This document shows, in pieces, positions 44,967 to 57,100 of a stretch of DNA of 64,000 nt. The stretch is from Typha latifolia (taxonomy: Eukaryota; Streptophyta; Magnoliopsida; Poales; Typhaceae), in assembly GCA_019914945.1 (NCBI GenBank), contig CM034109.1, positions 5,394,001 through 5,458,000 on the forward strand, given 5' to 3'. The position numbers and the translations under genes are program-made. The notes beneath the pieces were generated by a model that worked only from the letters and a program-made list of their open reading frames with translations, was not told the DNA's origin and made no database searches. The first letter of the stretch is position 1. The number at the start of each line of letters is the position of its first letter.

Positions 44967-47000
44967 GTTGTGAGTTCCGAGGCAATTCCAAGAAATAACG
45001 CTGACCCTTCTCCTACTGGGGTTTCTAAGGGCTCGGGAGAAGGGAAGAGCCGCCGGGACACATACCAGCGATGGACGCAAAAGGTGATGGTCAGGCACCT
45101 ACCCAATTGGGGGGTCTCGGAGGGTGACAAGGACATTCCAGATCTTAATATTCCGCCCTCGCCGGGAAAAAGTAAAAGCTGAGCTTTTATGGTTGAAGGT
45201 AAGGTAGGTAGTCCTCCATCTAGATGTTTGGGCATCATTCCAGATGATGTGCTTGAGAAGATAATGGAGGAGACGGATGAGTATGTGATCCTAGAGCCGA
45301 AAGTGTTGGAGAGATGTCGAGCTCGATAGAAGTTGACCCTCTTCGATAGGTTTCTGAGTAAACCCCCTCTCTCTCTCTCTCGAATCTTTACGATTATCCT
45401 TAGCCAAGGTGTGGTCTATCATACAAAGTTTTCCTATCTCTGAGATGACCTTACCTACATCCTAACGGAGGGACCTTGGACAATAAATGGCCAGGTCCTA
45501 AATTTGATTAGATGGCAGAATGATTTCAGATATTCCCTCAGGCTTTTCAGGTTACTTTTATTTGGATTTAGTTGTATGATCTCCCAATGGAGTGGTGGGA
45601 GCTTGAGGCTCTCATTCTAGTGCCGATTAAGTTTAGTCTACCACTTAGGGTTGATTAGATTACCCTAGACAAAACCAGGAGTAGGTTTGCTAGAGTTTGC
45701 ATCAAAATAGACTTATCTAAACCGATCAAGAAAGTCATGTGGCTTGGTCATAAAGAAAAATGAGTTCATTAGCGTGCGGTTTATGAAATTATTTCAGTCA
45801 TATGCTATCAGTGAGGGGTTGACTCTTGCCATCTCAAGCCAGCTGAGCAGGGAGCAGCAAGAGGAGCAAGAAGACCCATACAACTTGCTCAAGGTAGGGG
45901 CCTAAGTTTGAGGCGCTCAGAGAAATGGGCGAGAAGCCCAAAGGGGGGAGCGCAGGTGGCAATGAATCCCAAGGATTAACTTTTGGCTTAGCTCCTCGTG
46001 GGTTTCGGATTCTACCCTTGATCAGATCTCTAAGATTACTAGGAGCTTCCTCTAGGCTAAATGGAATGGCAGAAAAGGCCTCCATATGATCAACTGGGAT
46101 ACTATCACCAAGCCAAAGTTTGAGGGGGGTCTTGCAGTTAGTGATTAATATGAGGCAAAAAAATAGGGCTCTAAACCCTTGGTTAAAGGGCCTTAGGAAA
46201 GGCTCCTCGTGGGCTTGGAGGACAATTTGGGCTAGGGCCAATCATATCAAGTTAGGGTTTAAGTACCTAGCGAGATATGGAACTTCTGTAAATATTTTAA
46301 ATGACTCTTACTGTTGTGATATTTCTATCAGTCATTAACCTATTTTTGTCCATACCAACATATTGAATAATGACATGTGCATTGCCAATCTTAGACCCAA
46401 CGAGATTTGAGACATAGCTCTTATTGACCAGATGTTTGGGTTTTTTATCGCCAATCACATCTTAAACTTGGGGGTTGAGAACCATGCGAATAATTGGATT
46501 TGGATGCTAAGGGCATTATCTCAACTAAATCGGCCTACAATTTTATCAGAACTAGAGCTAGCATACTTGCTCAAACTTGGAAAAATCTATGGGAGCTCAA
46601 GGTCAACCCTCACGCCAAAATCTTTATATGGAAAGTATTGTATAGGAGAATCCCCACACTAGGTTTCCTCTATAGCTTACACATTGGGCCAAACACTACT
46701 TGCCCAATGTGTGGCCTATGGGATGAAACTACTACTCACCTTTTCTATGGTTGTTAGTATGCCACTGCGGTCTGGATACCTCACCGTATCCTTTAAGTTG
46801 GATGTACACTAGTTCAAGTGTGATTGGTCTTATCTGGAGGGCTGTGTTAAGAAATTTAAGGCTATTCTAGTTATCAAAATATAATATGGAAGGCTTGAAA
46901 TCGTTTCTATTTTGAGGGCATAAGTTAAGCTTATGAAATACAATGGCGTGGCTCAACCTACAGATGGCAAAAGAATATTTCGGTAGAGGGTCGGATACTA
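44961..47000 (+). mobile_element. LINE (L1-type), internally deleted and degenerate
   Basis: ORF1 remnants: a start at 44961 (MSVVSSEAIPRNNADPSPTG), then the DUF4283-type block GPWTINGQVLNLIRWQNDFR at about 45473-45535 and ARVCIKIDLSKPIKKVMWLG at about 45700-45755. The sequence then jumps to the end of ORF2: INWDTITKPKFEGGLAVSD at about 46088-46145, and the RT zinc-binding (zf-RVT) domain at 46494-46757 with VNPHAKIFIWKVLYRRIPT and CPMCGLWDETTTHLFYGC. The tail IWKA-NRFYFEG follows at about 46885-46925. The endonuclease and RT domains are missing. No poly(A) tail or TSD was identified. Confidence 0.75.
46494..46757 (+). pseudogene. LINE ORF2 zinc-binding (zf-RVT) domain
   Basis: An 87-residue open stretch with the zf-RVT pattern: W-x-L-x-V-x-P-x-x-K-x-F-x-W, then C-P-x-C and H-L-F-x-x-C. 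In plant L1 elements it lies downstream of RT. It ends in TAG immediately after the last cysteine. Confidence 0.78.
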
Positions 47001-47418
47001 ACAAGACCAAGAACAAATTAATTATTAATATAGGGTCTGCAATCAAACTACAAGCCCCTGTAAACCAACATATTGTGAACATAAAACTTAGAAAAGAAAA
47101 CAAACTTTTTAACAAACTAATTAATTGCTAAGTACAACCAGCCAGATACCTAACTTAGTTCTGGGAAATTCCTACAACCTTGGTCATAAAGAATCTACCA
47201 TCTTTGCCTCCATTTTTTTGACATGCATGCATGATTGCACTGTTTCCATATAATCTACAACTGGTAGGTGAAATGCAATAATACTCCTCTACCCTCTAGA
47301 CAACAATTAACACACCAAAAGAATATAATGCCTTCTAGATATATCCAACAATCAATACGAATTGCTATAGTTAATATACTCTACCTCTAACCCTACCCAT
47401 AACTAGTGTATAAGACCA

Positions 47419-48800
47419 CTAGTATTCTTCTCCCCTCTTTTTGAAATGAACCTTAAGCTCGCTCTTCATGTACAAGGTAGTGTTCAGCTTCGATGCCACC
47501 TTCTGCCCTCCGACAACCTCCACATGATACCTCTTCAATATCATCGCTGCCGCCATCTTTTATCCACCTCTCTAGTCTAAACTCCCTGTAATCTAATGGG
47601 TTACGGTACCAAAAGATCGGCTATGGAACGATTTCTTCAAGATCTGGATGTAGTACAGGAATCAGTTCGCGCAACCGTAGGAAAATATTCATCAAATATT
47701 CTCCTATAGTTAGAAAATTATAAAACTAAGTATTAGATTAGTAACTTCCTGATCTACAACTTTTATATTTACGCCTTTTGTAGATTCAAATTGCAACTAG
47801 GACGAAAATACAAAATAACGTGAGTGATGGTGGTGGTGACGGGTGGAGTGAATGTTAGGATTATGGATGGGTATGGAGGTGAAGGTGGATGATAGATGTG
47901 GTTAAGGAATGTAGACGAAGAGAACAAAGTGATCGAGATCCCAAAGAAGAGGGGTGACTCGACAGACGAGGGAGGTTAGAAGTTAGGAGAAACCTTGCCA
48001 ACGGTAGAGGTGGAAGGTTGGTGAAGAGGGAGGAGGGAGGAGGGAGAGAGTCTAGAGAGGAGATAGGAGGTAAGAAATCAATAATCTAATTTTCTAATGA
48101 ATTTGGCTGCCATCCACATACTTATAGATGCTAGCCAACAAGTCCTAATAACAATAAGTAACCCTAATTCTAGAGGATTCTCGTCGATCGCGTTTGAACG
48201 CACAAAAGACGTTCTCTGTATGTGCGAGCGCAGCGTTCGAACTCGCCTGACCCCGTTCGAACGCACTTTTTGCGTCCTCTGTATTTGCGAACCTAATGTA
48301 GGCATTTGCAAGGGTGTTCGAACGCGACCCCTCCTACGTTCGAACGCAACCTATAGAAATTTTATTTTAATAAAAATAAACAACTAATGCAATAAGAGAA
48401 GACTCTAACTAAATGTATCATAATCATTCCCCCATATAGCCTCCGTCCACCCCCATTGCGTACATCGAGTATATAACCCTAGTGCCCTTCTTTACCACTG
48501 TTCCATTGTGGAGCACGTCGTCTTCTAGTGCTTCTTTGAAGTTGAATGGAACTGAGGGGTTTAGCCATAGAGTCTCAGATAGTGCTGCGTACGTGGAGGT
48601 ACTGCATGCATTCCTTTGAGCTCGTTCAGTGTACACATTATCTTATCTCTCTTACCACTGTTGTTTTTGAAAGTATTCGAGATCTCCTCAAGGATACAAT
48701 CCTCGACTCAGGGGTGCTTGTCGAGGAGCCAGAAGAACCACGCGAGCGCTACTGAGCTCGTGTTGCAGAGATACTCATGGGAGAAGTTAACCTCGGCTTG
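47419..48800 (-). pseudogene. Cytochrome P450 (CYP86 clan) pseudogene split by a solo LTR
   Basis: Minus-strand reading from about 48790: the I-helix NTSSVALAWFFWLLDKHP then a TGA, followed by VEDCILEEISNTFKNNSGKR. A frameshift precedes AALSETLWLNPSVPFNFKEA, where the invariant ExxR arginine is tryptophan. Next come EDDVLHNGTVVKKGTRVIYS and MYAMG. After the solo LTR (48420-47594) it resumes NDYREFRLERWIKDG, the PERF-like motif, then jumps to AAMILKRYHVEVVGGQK and LNTTLYMKSELKV, ending at TAG 47421-47419. The haem-binding loop (F-x-x-G-x-R-x-C-x-G) is deleted between the last two parts. The pattern fits CYP704/CYP94/CYP86 fatty-acid hydroxylases. Clearly dead. Confidence 0.85.
47594..48420 (-). 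mobile_element. Solo LTR inside the P450 pseudogene, perfect TSD
   Basis: 827 bp on the minus strand, starting TGATACATTTAG at 48420 and ending at 47594. It is flanked by TAATC at 47589-47593 and TAATC at 48421-48425. It is the same family as 40913-41751. The terminal CA has become TA. Removal of the LTR and one TAATC joins the P450 reading in frame. GTTCGAAC-type words cluster at 48190-48350. Confidence 0.9.
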
Positions 48801-50439
48801 TAGAAGGATATTAAAAATGAATATGTACATTTAATCGAGTATTCGACAAAACTAGCACTCATCACAAATTTATTTACTCAAATAATTAATCTCTCAAACT
48901 TAATTAGGTAAAAGATCTATTTTGGATATGTCAACTGCCATTGAAAAAGAGGCTTACATGAAGAAGAATATTAAACTTATAAGTAGTTTATATTAGATGT
49001 AAAATGCTAATCTTCTCGATATTTTATCTCAAGTATAAATGACTATCACATCAATGTTTTATATGAGAATTACGTAGTTTTAATATTTGATTTGCATTTA
49101 TCATATCTCAGATGAAAATGTTTTTTTTTTTGTTGTAATAGCCCTTAAGTACATGAGGGTTTCTCACATAAGGATTATTCTATTTGAGATGTGATAGTCA
49201 TTGTACTATATATCATGCATTCTAATTTTTTAATCATCAATTATGGTTATATTACCTTTTTAGCACGGGTCAGTTGTTCAATAATAACTCGGATGATGTC
49301 CTTCCTGCTCCACTCACTCTACCTTTATAATACTATCTTAGTTTTGCTACACAAAGAGGGTTCCATTACAAAATGGGACCAATCTATTGGGAATACTAAG
49401 ACTCAGCGAGTGTTTAAGAAAACCGGATACGAAAAAAAAACACACAAAAAAAAACAATCACACACGATACATAGAATTTTACATGATTTTCCTAACATAC
49501 GCTGCATCCACTAAGATCTCACCGATTTTATTATATATATTAGAAAAAGAAATACTTGAGAGAAATCACTTTCAACCTAACCCAAAATCTCATATTTTCT
49601 CTTTCACCTCTCTACACAAGACTTGCACATATCTATATTCGCACGATAATAGTCTGCTAGATGTCCCACTAGATATTGCTCTTATAAGCTCTTATTGCGT
49701 TAACCCTCATATTTATACACTTTCATAGAGTGCATTCATAGAGTGCAACAGAGTTCAAATAGGTTTAAGATTAACAACATAAGGTATATTTTTCTTTCCT
49801 AATGACACAAGGACAATCTTAAAAAGGTGTTCAAAGAAAATCCCTCGAATGAAAGACCTCCAAAAAAAATAAAAAAAAATCAAAGATTAAGGTTGTATTT
49901 GGTATCTCGAAAATTGATTCAATAAAATGACTAACTTGAATAAAGTGACTCTTTTTTTTTAAAAAAAAAGTCAAAATAAAAAAGTAAAGTTGATTTTCTT
50001 TTATTATTTTTTATAACTAAAAGTTAAATTAAAGAAATTTTAAAAGTTATTATTATTTTTTTACTTTCTAGTAATCAAATACTCATTAACTTACGATATT
50101 AAGAAAGTCTATATCTAGGAATCATAAATAAATTAAGAATCTTAAAAATTTCTAACATCTAGGACTATAATAACTTTGACATGATTGAGTCAGTCTGCCC
50201 TTCATAATAGTCTCTCACTAGGAGATTATGATAATATGAATATATGAGCCCTCAATATGTAGCTCTGACGGGATTTTAGCATCTCAATTGTAACTGATTA
50301 ATTGATTAGCAATATTTACAGAATTCTTCTTCGTGCAAGTCTTATCAAAGATTAATTGTCTATTCTCTAGCAATAAGTGGATGAAATAATCCCTAATTCA
50401 TTCTATAGTGAGACACTGTATGCAAGATAAATTATATTT
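48801..50439. other. Intergenic AT-rich sequence
   Basis: No gene recognised. Homopolymer-rich (A-runs at 49430-49460 and 49865-49985). The upstream exons of the P450 pseudogene were not found here. Confidence 0.45.
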
Positions 50440-50720
50440 TCGCCATCACTGTGTAATTTGGTATCTTCCTGCGACTTAACCATATCATCTCCTCGCATGC
50501 TTCTGTAACTTTGAAGTCCAACTGACTACCATGATCCCCAATTTGAATACATAGCTTGTTTCTCTTTGCCATCAAGATAACTATATATACCCCTTAAAAG
50601 CTTGACCTTTCATCCTCTAAAATATGGTCCAATATCTGCAATTCCTATTAGATATCTGAGAATGTACTGTAACTGCTTCTCAATGTGCTTCCTGCATATA
50701 CAAGTCGTCAATAGTCTTTG
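50440..50720 (-). pseudogene. Ty1/copia RNase H fragment
   Basis: Minus-strand reading, over two frames: EKQLQYILRYLIGIADIG (about 50695-50640), a degraded GYSDADW-like region, then GDHGSQLDFKVTEACEEMIW (about 50545-50485). These resemble the copia blocks W-x-x-V-K-x-I-L-R-Y-L-x-G-T and S-x-x-S-K-x-Q...EA-x-W-L. Very short and decayed. Confidence 0.45.
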
Positions 50721-51128
50721 TAGACATTCTTATTAATGTCCTGCTAATGAAGCGCTAACAGGCTTTGACGAAGCCTCCATGTTGTAATTCTCTTACGCCA
50801 ACCCCTCAAAAAGCTAAAAGATCGAATTGACCGATATTACTAGCCGATAACTCCAATCAATCTAATAATATAGCATATAAAATGAAATTAAAGATAGTAT
50901 TAGATCATTACCAAAGTTATTAGCCGGCGACACAATTTGATCCACTAATGGAAATACCATAAAGCACCAAACACTATTATTTCCCATAGAACTACTTCCA
51001 AGTTACAAAGTGTTTACTATAACCCTAAGCCATTTACAGAGAGTGTAGAAGCACACAGAACAAAAGATGACTAATATATACAGATTATTGCTGTACATTG
51101 CACAAACCGTTACCTACTAACTGTTGTT

Positions 51129-54100
51129 TTAGTAGTTCTGCAGCTGTGCAGATCGGCTAGTTAACGGGACATAACGCACAGATGTTTCAGTGTGTATGGT
51201 AATGGAACCATCTGGTTTCTTAGCAACCACCTGCAGATCCTGGAAGAAGTCGCCCACAGGAATCACCATTCTGCCTCCAGGCTTCAACTGCTCAAGTAGA
51301 GCTTGAGGTATTTCAGAAGCTGCAGCACCCACATGAATGGCATCATATGGTGCTTCCTCGCGCCAACCAAACCTTCCATCTACACCAAGATTGATTGGTT
51401 TAGTCAAAGAATCACCTAAATATTATCATTTTAATCCATAAGCACCAAGAAAAAATAGCACCTAATAGATTTAATACATCGCATTAATATTGGCAATTAT
51501 ATAAGTCCATAAAAAGATAAATGAACAGACACTAATGCTCAAGAAAAATCATGAGAAAACAACAGCTCTAAAAGGCGTTTGCTTCTCTTCTTCTTTAGGC
51601 TGGTTTTACAAGCCTTCACTATTCGTTCTAGTGAAAAGCAAAGCATCCATCATAAGATAAGCAATCCTAATCTGTACATTACATAGTATTGTTCTAGTTA
51701 TGTCCTGTTGATTTTTGGCATCAATGAGTTTCTCATCTTGTCGTCTATAAAAGTAGAATCATCAGTATAGCTCTAGTTACGACCTGTTGATTTTTTTACA
51801 TCAATGAGTTTCTCATCTTGTCTACTATAAAAGTCAGAATCATTCTTTAGAAAATGTAAAACTGTGTTGGCATCTTTATGTCAATAATCACATGTAGTTA
51901 TGCAGTAGTCATGTCAACTAATTATCACACTGAAGAGACCTTGGAAGTCAGATTAACCCATGCATACCAGCAACATGTAAAGAGAGTGACCCATCCTTCA
52001 ACAATTGTGCTGCTGCACTTCTCCTGACATTCTCAATGGAAGCAGCAACTAGCTCTGGAATGTGTTCAATGCCCACTGAACGACCTTGTGGTCCAACCAT
52101 TAATGCAAAACATGCTGTCAGGTATCCAGTCCCTAAAAGAAGACTCCAAGATTAGATGAACCTTGTAATGACAAAATGTATCTACATACATTCCAAGATT
52201 TTGGTAGTGTGTCTCCATAAGTACATTTGGAATTCTATAACATCGCTATCCATAAGAAACCCTTCAAGAGGAAAGACCGTAGATATCTAGATCCGTTTAT
52301 CTAAAGTACCAAACACTATTATTTTCCACAGAACTATTTCCAATTTACAAAGTATTACTAAAACCTTAGCCATTTACAGAGAGCGTAGAAGCACACAGAA
52401 AAAAAGATGACTAAATATATACAGATTATTGCTGTACATTGCACAAACCGTTACCTACTGGCTGTTGTTTTAATAGTTCTGCAGCCATGCAGATCGGCTA
52501 GTTAACAGGACATAACACACGGATGTTTCATTGTGTACGATACTCAAACCATCTGGTTTCTTAGCAACCACCTGCAGATCCTGGAAGAAGTCGCCCACAT
52601 GAATCACCATTCTGCCTCCAGGCTTCAACTGCTCAAGTAGAGCTTGAGGGATTTCAGAAGCAGCAGCACCCACATGAATGGCATCATATGGTACTTCAAC
52701 TGCTCAAATAGTGTTTGGTTTTATGGTAAATATGATATTTAAACTTTTAGAGCAAACGAGTTTGATATCTGAGCTAATTTTTCTCAAGGTCATAAGTTCA
52801 AATCTTGTCAAGTCCTATTCGGTCTCTATATCACTATTGATGGACTCGGATATACGCACAATATACATACTTGGAGATGGTTTTTTCCTCTCTTTCCGGT
52901 TGATGCATCTACTTGACACAAATCAAATGACACCAAGTACAATATGTCATGCCTATGTCAAGCTGTGTTGTAATTCTGCATTTAGCATTTACCATATGGT
53001 AGATACCAAGATTTATCAAGGAAGCCCTAGAAGTGTGCTAATTACCTGCTAATTTCTTCTCTTTATTCCATCTGCCAAGAAAACTTGAAAGTAGTGTTAT
53101 TATAGGTTCAAGACGTATAAGAGGCGGTATAAAAATACATGTGAACATAAAGGTGCTAGATATATGTCCTGGTTGCCTTGCAAGTTTACTTTTTACTTAT
53201 ATGACTATATCATGCTAGACAATATGATGGAAGTATTATGATTAATAATGCTCGTTAAAGGTATATCTGGACATCTGGGGAAGATGCTGAAGTACCAGAA
53301 AAGCAAAGGATTGATAGTGCAGCTATCAGGCTTACTTTGCAGTCCTTTCTCAAGACCCTTGAGGAAGATTCACAGGTACACTTAAGATAGACCAACCTAG
53401 GGTTGGACCTAAGCCAACATGCAATTATATGAAAGCAATCAAAATGAAAAATATATAATGCAACAGAAGTTGATGGAGCAAATTTCTAACCTTTGTGATG
53501 CTTAGTTTATAGATTGAAGCTTTGAAACAAATTATTAAGTTTGATTCACTTGATTCAATAAAATAACAGGAGGCAATAGAAATTAGCAGAACTCTTACAC
53601 AAGAAACCTTACATCAGATCTTAAATGCAAAGACCTTGCAAAGGTGTTCATCAATCCGACGTCGAGCCCTATGCAGTTAGACTACAACTTTTCGGAAGAA
53701 GAGAAAGGAAACAGCAATCACTAGGTTAAGCATTTTATGACTCTTCTACGTCCTATTTTATGAGAATTAGATCTTCATTTATTTTTTATTTTTTGAATGT
53801 ATATTTATAAAAAAATTTAGAGTTATTCTTATAGTTTCTATTCGGGTAAAACTCCTAGACTCTGCGCCTGTGTTTGGCTTGAGAAAGGCTAAACTCTAAA
53901 CTTGGCTAGAGATCGCTAATCATGTTCAGTAACTAGATATCATTTTATCCTTGGCTTGAGAAGGGCTAAACCCTAAACTTGGCTAGGGATCACTAATCAT
54001 GTTCGGTGACTAGATATCATTTTATCCTTGTCTTGAAAAGGGCTAAACCCTAAACTTGACTAGGGATCACTAATCATGTTCAGTAACAAGATATCATTTT

Positions 54101-57100
54101 ATCCTTAATTAACTTCAAGACCAAACAGAGGAGAGAGACAGAGTGCAAATGAGTCTAATTTTAAATTATTTACCCCTGAAATGACTTACATTTGTCTTTT
54201 AAAAAAAAATATTTTGATACTATTTTCATGATATATACTCAACTTTTCTAAAAATTAAATATTTTCACCATTTCATGTCATAACAAAGTAAAAATGATAC
54301 CCATATTTCAAATCCTCTCTCATCTATCCTCAATTATCATCTAAAATAAACACATTTCCTTCAAAAATAAAAATTCAAAACTTACTAAGCCCATACATAT
54401 CTTATAAGGTAGTTGTTGCAAGCTTATAAATTACCTGCCTTGTAAGCCCCCAATTGTTTGCTTTCACTTTTCGTTTAACAAGCCCACAAGACTAAATATT
54501 AAAACCGCAATTGTTTGCTTTCACTTTTCGTTTTACAAGCCCGCAAGACCAAAAATTAAAACTGTAATTCTGCACTTTTTCTTGTGAGGTTATAGCCACA
54601 CAAGTCTGCATGACTGAAAAAAACAAAAAAGGGAAAAAATGTAATTGCTAATGGTTGCGGGCTTACAAGCCTTATGCGCACAATCATTTGCATCTCTCAA
54701 AAAAAAAAAAAATTATTCAAACAATAAAATTAATACTTACATACTTCAAAGTCAAAAGGGTTAAAGGGCATTTTGGTCTATTTTTTCTACATATCCTTAA
54801 TTTTCTTCCAAAACTAAAACATTTTTCACTTTTTATATTACATTTTATTCTAGTTCACAATCAAACACCTCATTTTTTTAGACTAGTTCAAGTTACATAA
54901 GATAAAGCAAAAAAGGAGTCTAGCTAGACGCATTCAGCTACTGGACTCAATCAAATAGAGCCTATAATATTTGGTTATTACTTTGTTTTCAGATAAATTT
55001 TATTAGGATTTGGTTGATTTTAAGTTAAAAGAGTCCAAGGAATACTGAAATACTAAATTCTTATTTCTTTTTCTTTTTGGCATTTTTCGTTGACCCTAAA
55101 TTACATCCATAGCCATTCTACTATGATCATAGACATAGAAAATTGTTCTGATCCTAGAGATTAATACAAATTTTATTACCAAAGGTCTTATGTTATTAAT
55201 CATTATATAATTCACTAAACAAATCAGTATGAAATATCACCCCAAGACTACTAAATCACAGTTTGTACTCATAATACTCTTCAAGATAATATGCACCTCA
55301 TCAGATCCAACATACCAATACTAATCATCTTACAAAGTCAAATAAAATATATACAATATTTTAATTACCTACATTATCTCTTTCATTACCTGATAATACC
55401 TGAATGGTTAGATTTAGATTATCTCTAACAATATACAAAATAAAATATTTCTAATAATCTTTCTACCAATAGTTTTCCATATCCAAACTGCGTCCCTTAT
55501 TCACAGTTCCAATTCAATCATTATCTACTCAGTCACTATCACTACTAAAATGTCTACCAAAATCTCCTTTTAACAATATTCAAATCCAATGACCACCTAC
55601 TGAGTTATGCTAAATATTCCAGTAATTTTTTCAATAACTCGACAATATAATACTCGATTAATAATACTAATCAATATTCAACAACTATTAACATATATTC
55701 AATAGCATCATCATAGCATTATGTAACTAATAAAATTCTCAATATTTACTAATCCATCATACTTGATCTTTAAAAAACATAAACTTCCAATTTGTTTATT
55801 TGTCACAGAAAAGGGCCATATCTATATGCTCTATGAATACTTTATTCAGTTACCTCACCAATAACTAACATGTCAATATATATAGTATCTCAACTTAATA
55901 CTATGCCTAAAATTCATCATGTTTCATTTCTGATTTATAATAATTAAATCACCTAAACTTGATAATCCCTCAAAAGTTTTATCTTAAAATTCTATTCCAT
56001 CCTCCAAATGAAGTCCACCACATATACTTAATCTTATAGCATCATCTAAATTATTCTACAACATCATCAATACTACATAATAACCGTAAATAAATATAAG
56101 TTTGTATATTTTTTGACTAAAATTCCACATCACCTAGAGACACACAATTGACATGCTTTAAAATTCTCATTCTCTAAATCAATGTCAAAATTAATCTGGT
56201 AATCAAAATATATTTTCACTATCATACAACATTTAACATAATACTATCAACCTAATAAACTACCATCTTCCTATATGGTTCATCTCATTCTCATCTTTTT
56301 CTATTTACTTTACTCACATTAACATAGTGAGCAACTTTCAAACTAAATCCACTTTCATGTCATCCAGAAAACACATACATTAAGACTCTACTAATGAAAT
56401 CATTCCTAATCCAACATCTGCATTCACGTCATATTTCATATGCTCATAATTTCCTTTTGATAATAATCATCAAGTTAAGAATTTAGAATAGATGTTAATC
56501 CTCTAATAATATTATTAACAATATTATTGGACAACCACTTCCCTATTAAATCATCAATTTGCAAGCACAATAAAAGATTTTGTAACTATTAATACAAGTA
56601 TTCTTGCAAAAATATCTATCATACCAATCATCCAAAACTTCTTTTCTATTTACAGCCCACAATAATCTATCATATCACCTAGCATCTTTTCCACCATATA
56701 AAACCATCATAAATCCTGTTCTTACTTAGAAAACATATTTCTCATCCAACTACAATCCATATAAAGAATCAAAATAGTCTCTCCCCGCATATAATTTTAT
56801 ATCATTTTTCAAGCCCAAGCATATTTCTTAAAAAATCATAAATCCAAGGTATGCTATCGATTCAGAATAACTTCAAACATATTACGAAACTTCTTCCTAT
56901 AGTAGTTGATCACATCCTTTTGCATACAATAAATATTTAACCTATAAATAATATACATCTCCAATAATATATTTCAAAGATTATAACATATAAATACAAA
57001 TCTTTTATAGCAACGATGGCCGTGCCAATGGCAAATGTTGTGACGTGCCGCATACCTCAGCATAGTGGCACGCCCCCATATCCTATTGGCATATATTTAT

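Noticed and set aside
45834..46241. 135-codon minus-strand frame
   Set aside because: Antisense to the LINE, whose coding strand carries recognisable DUF4283 and zf-RVT blocks.
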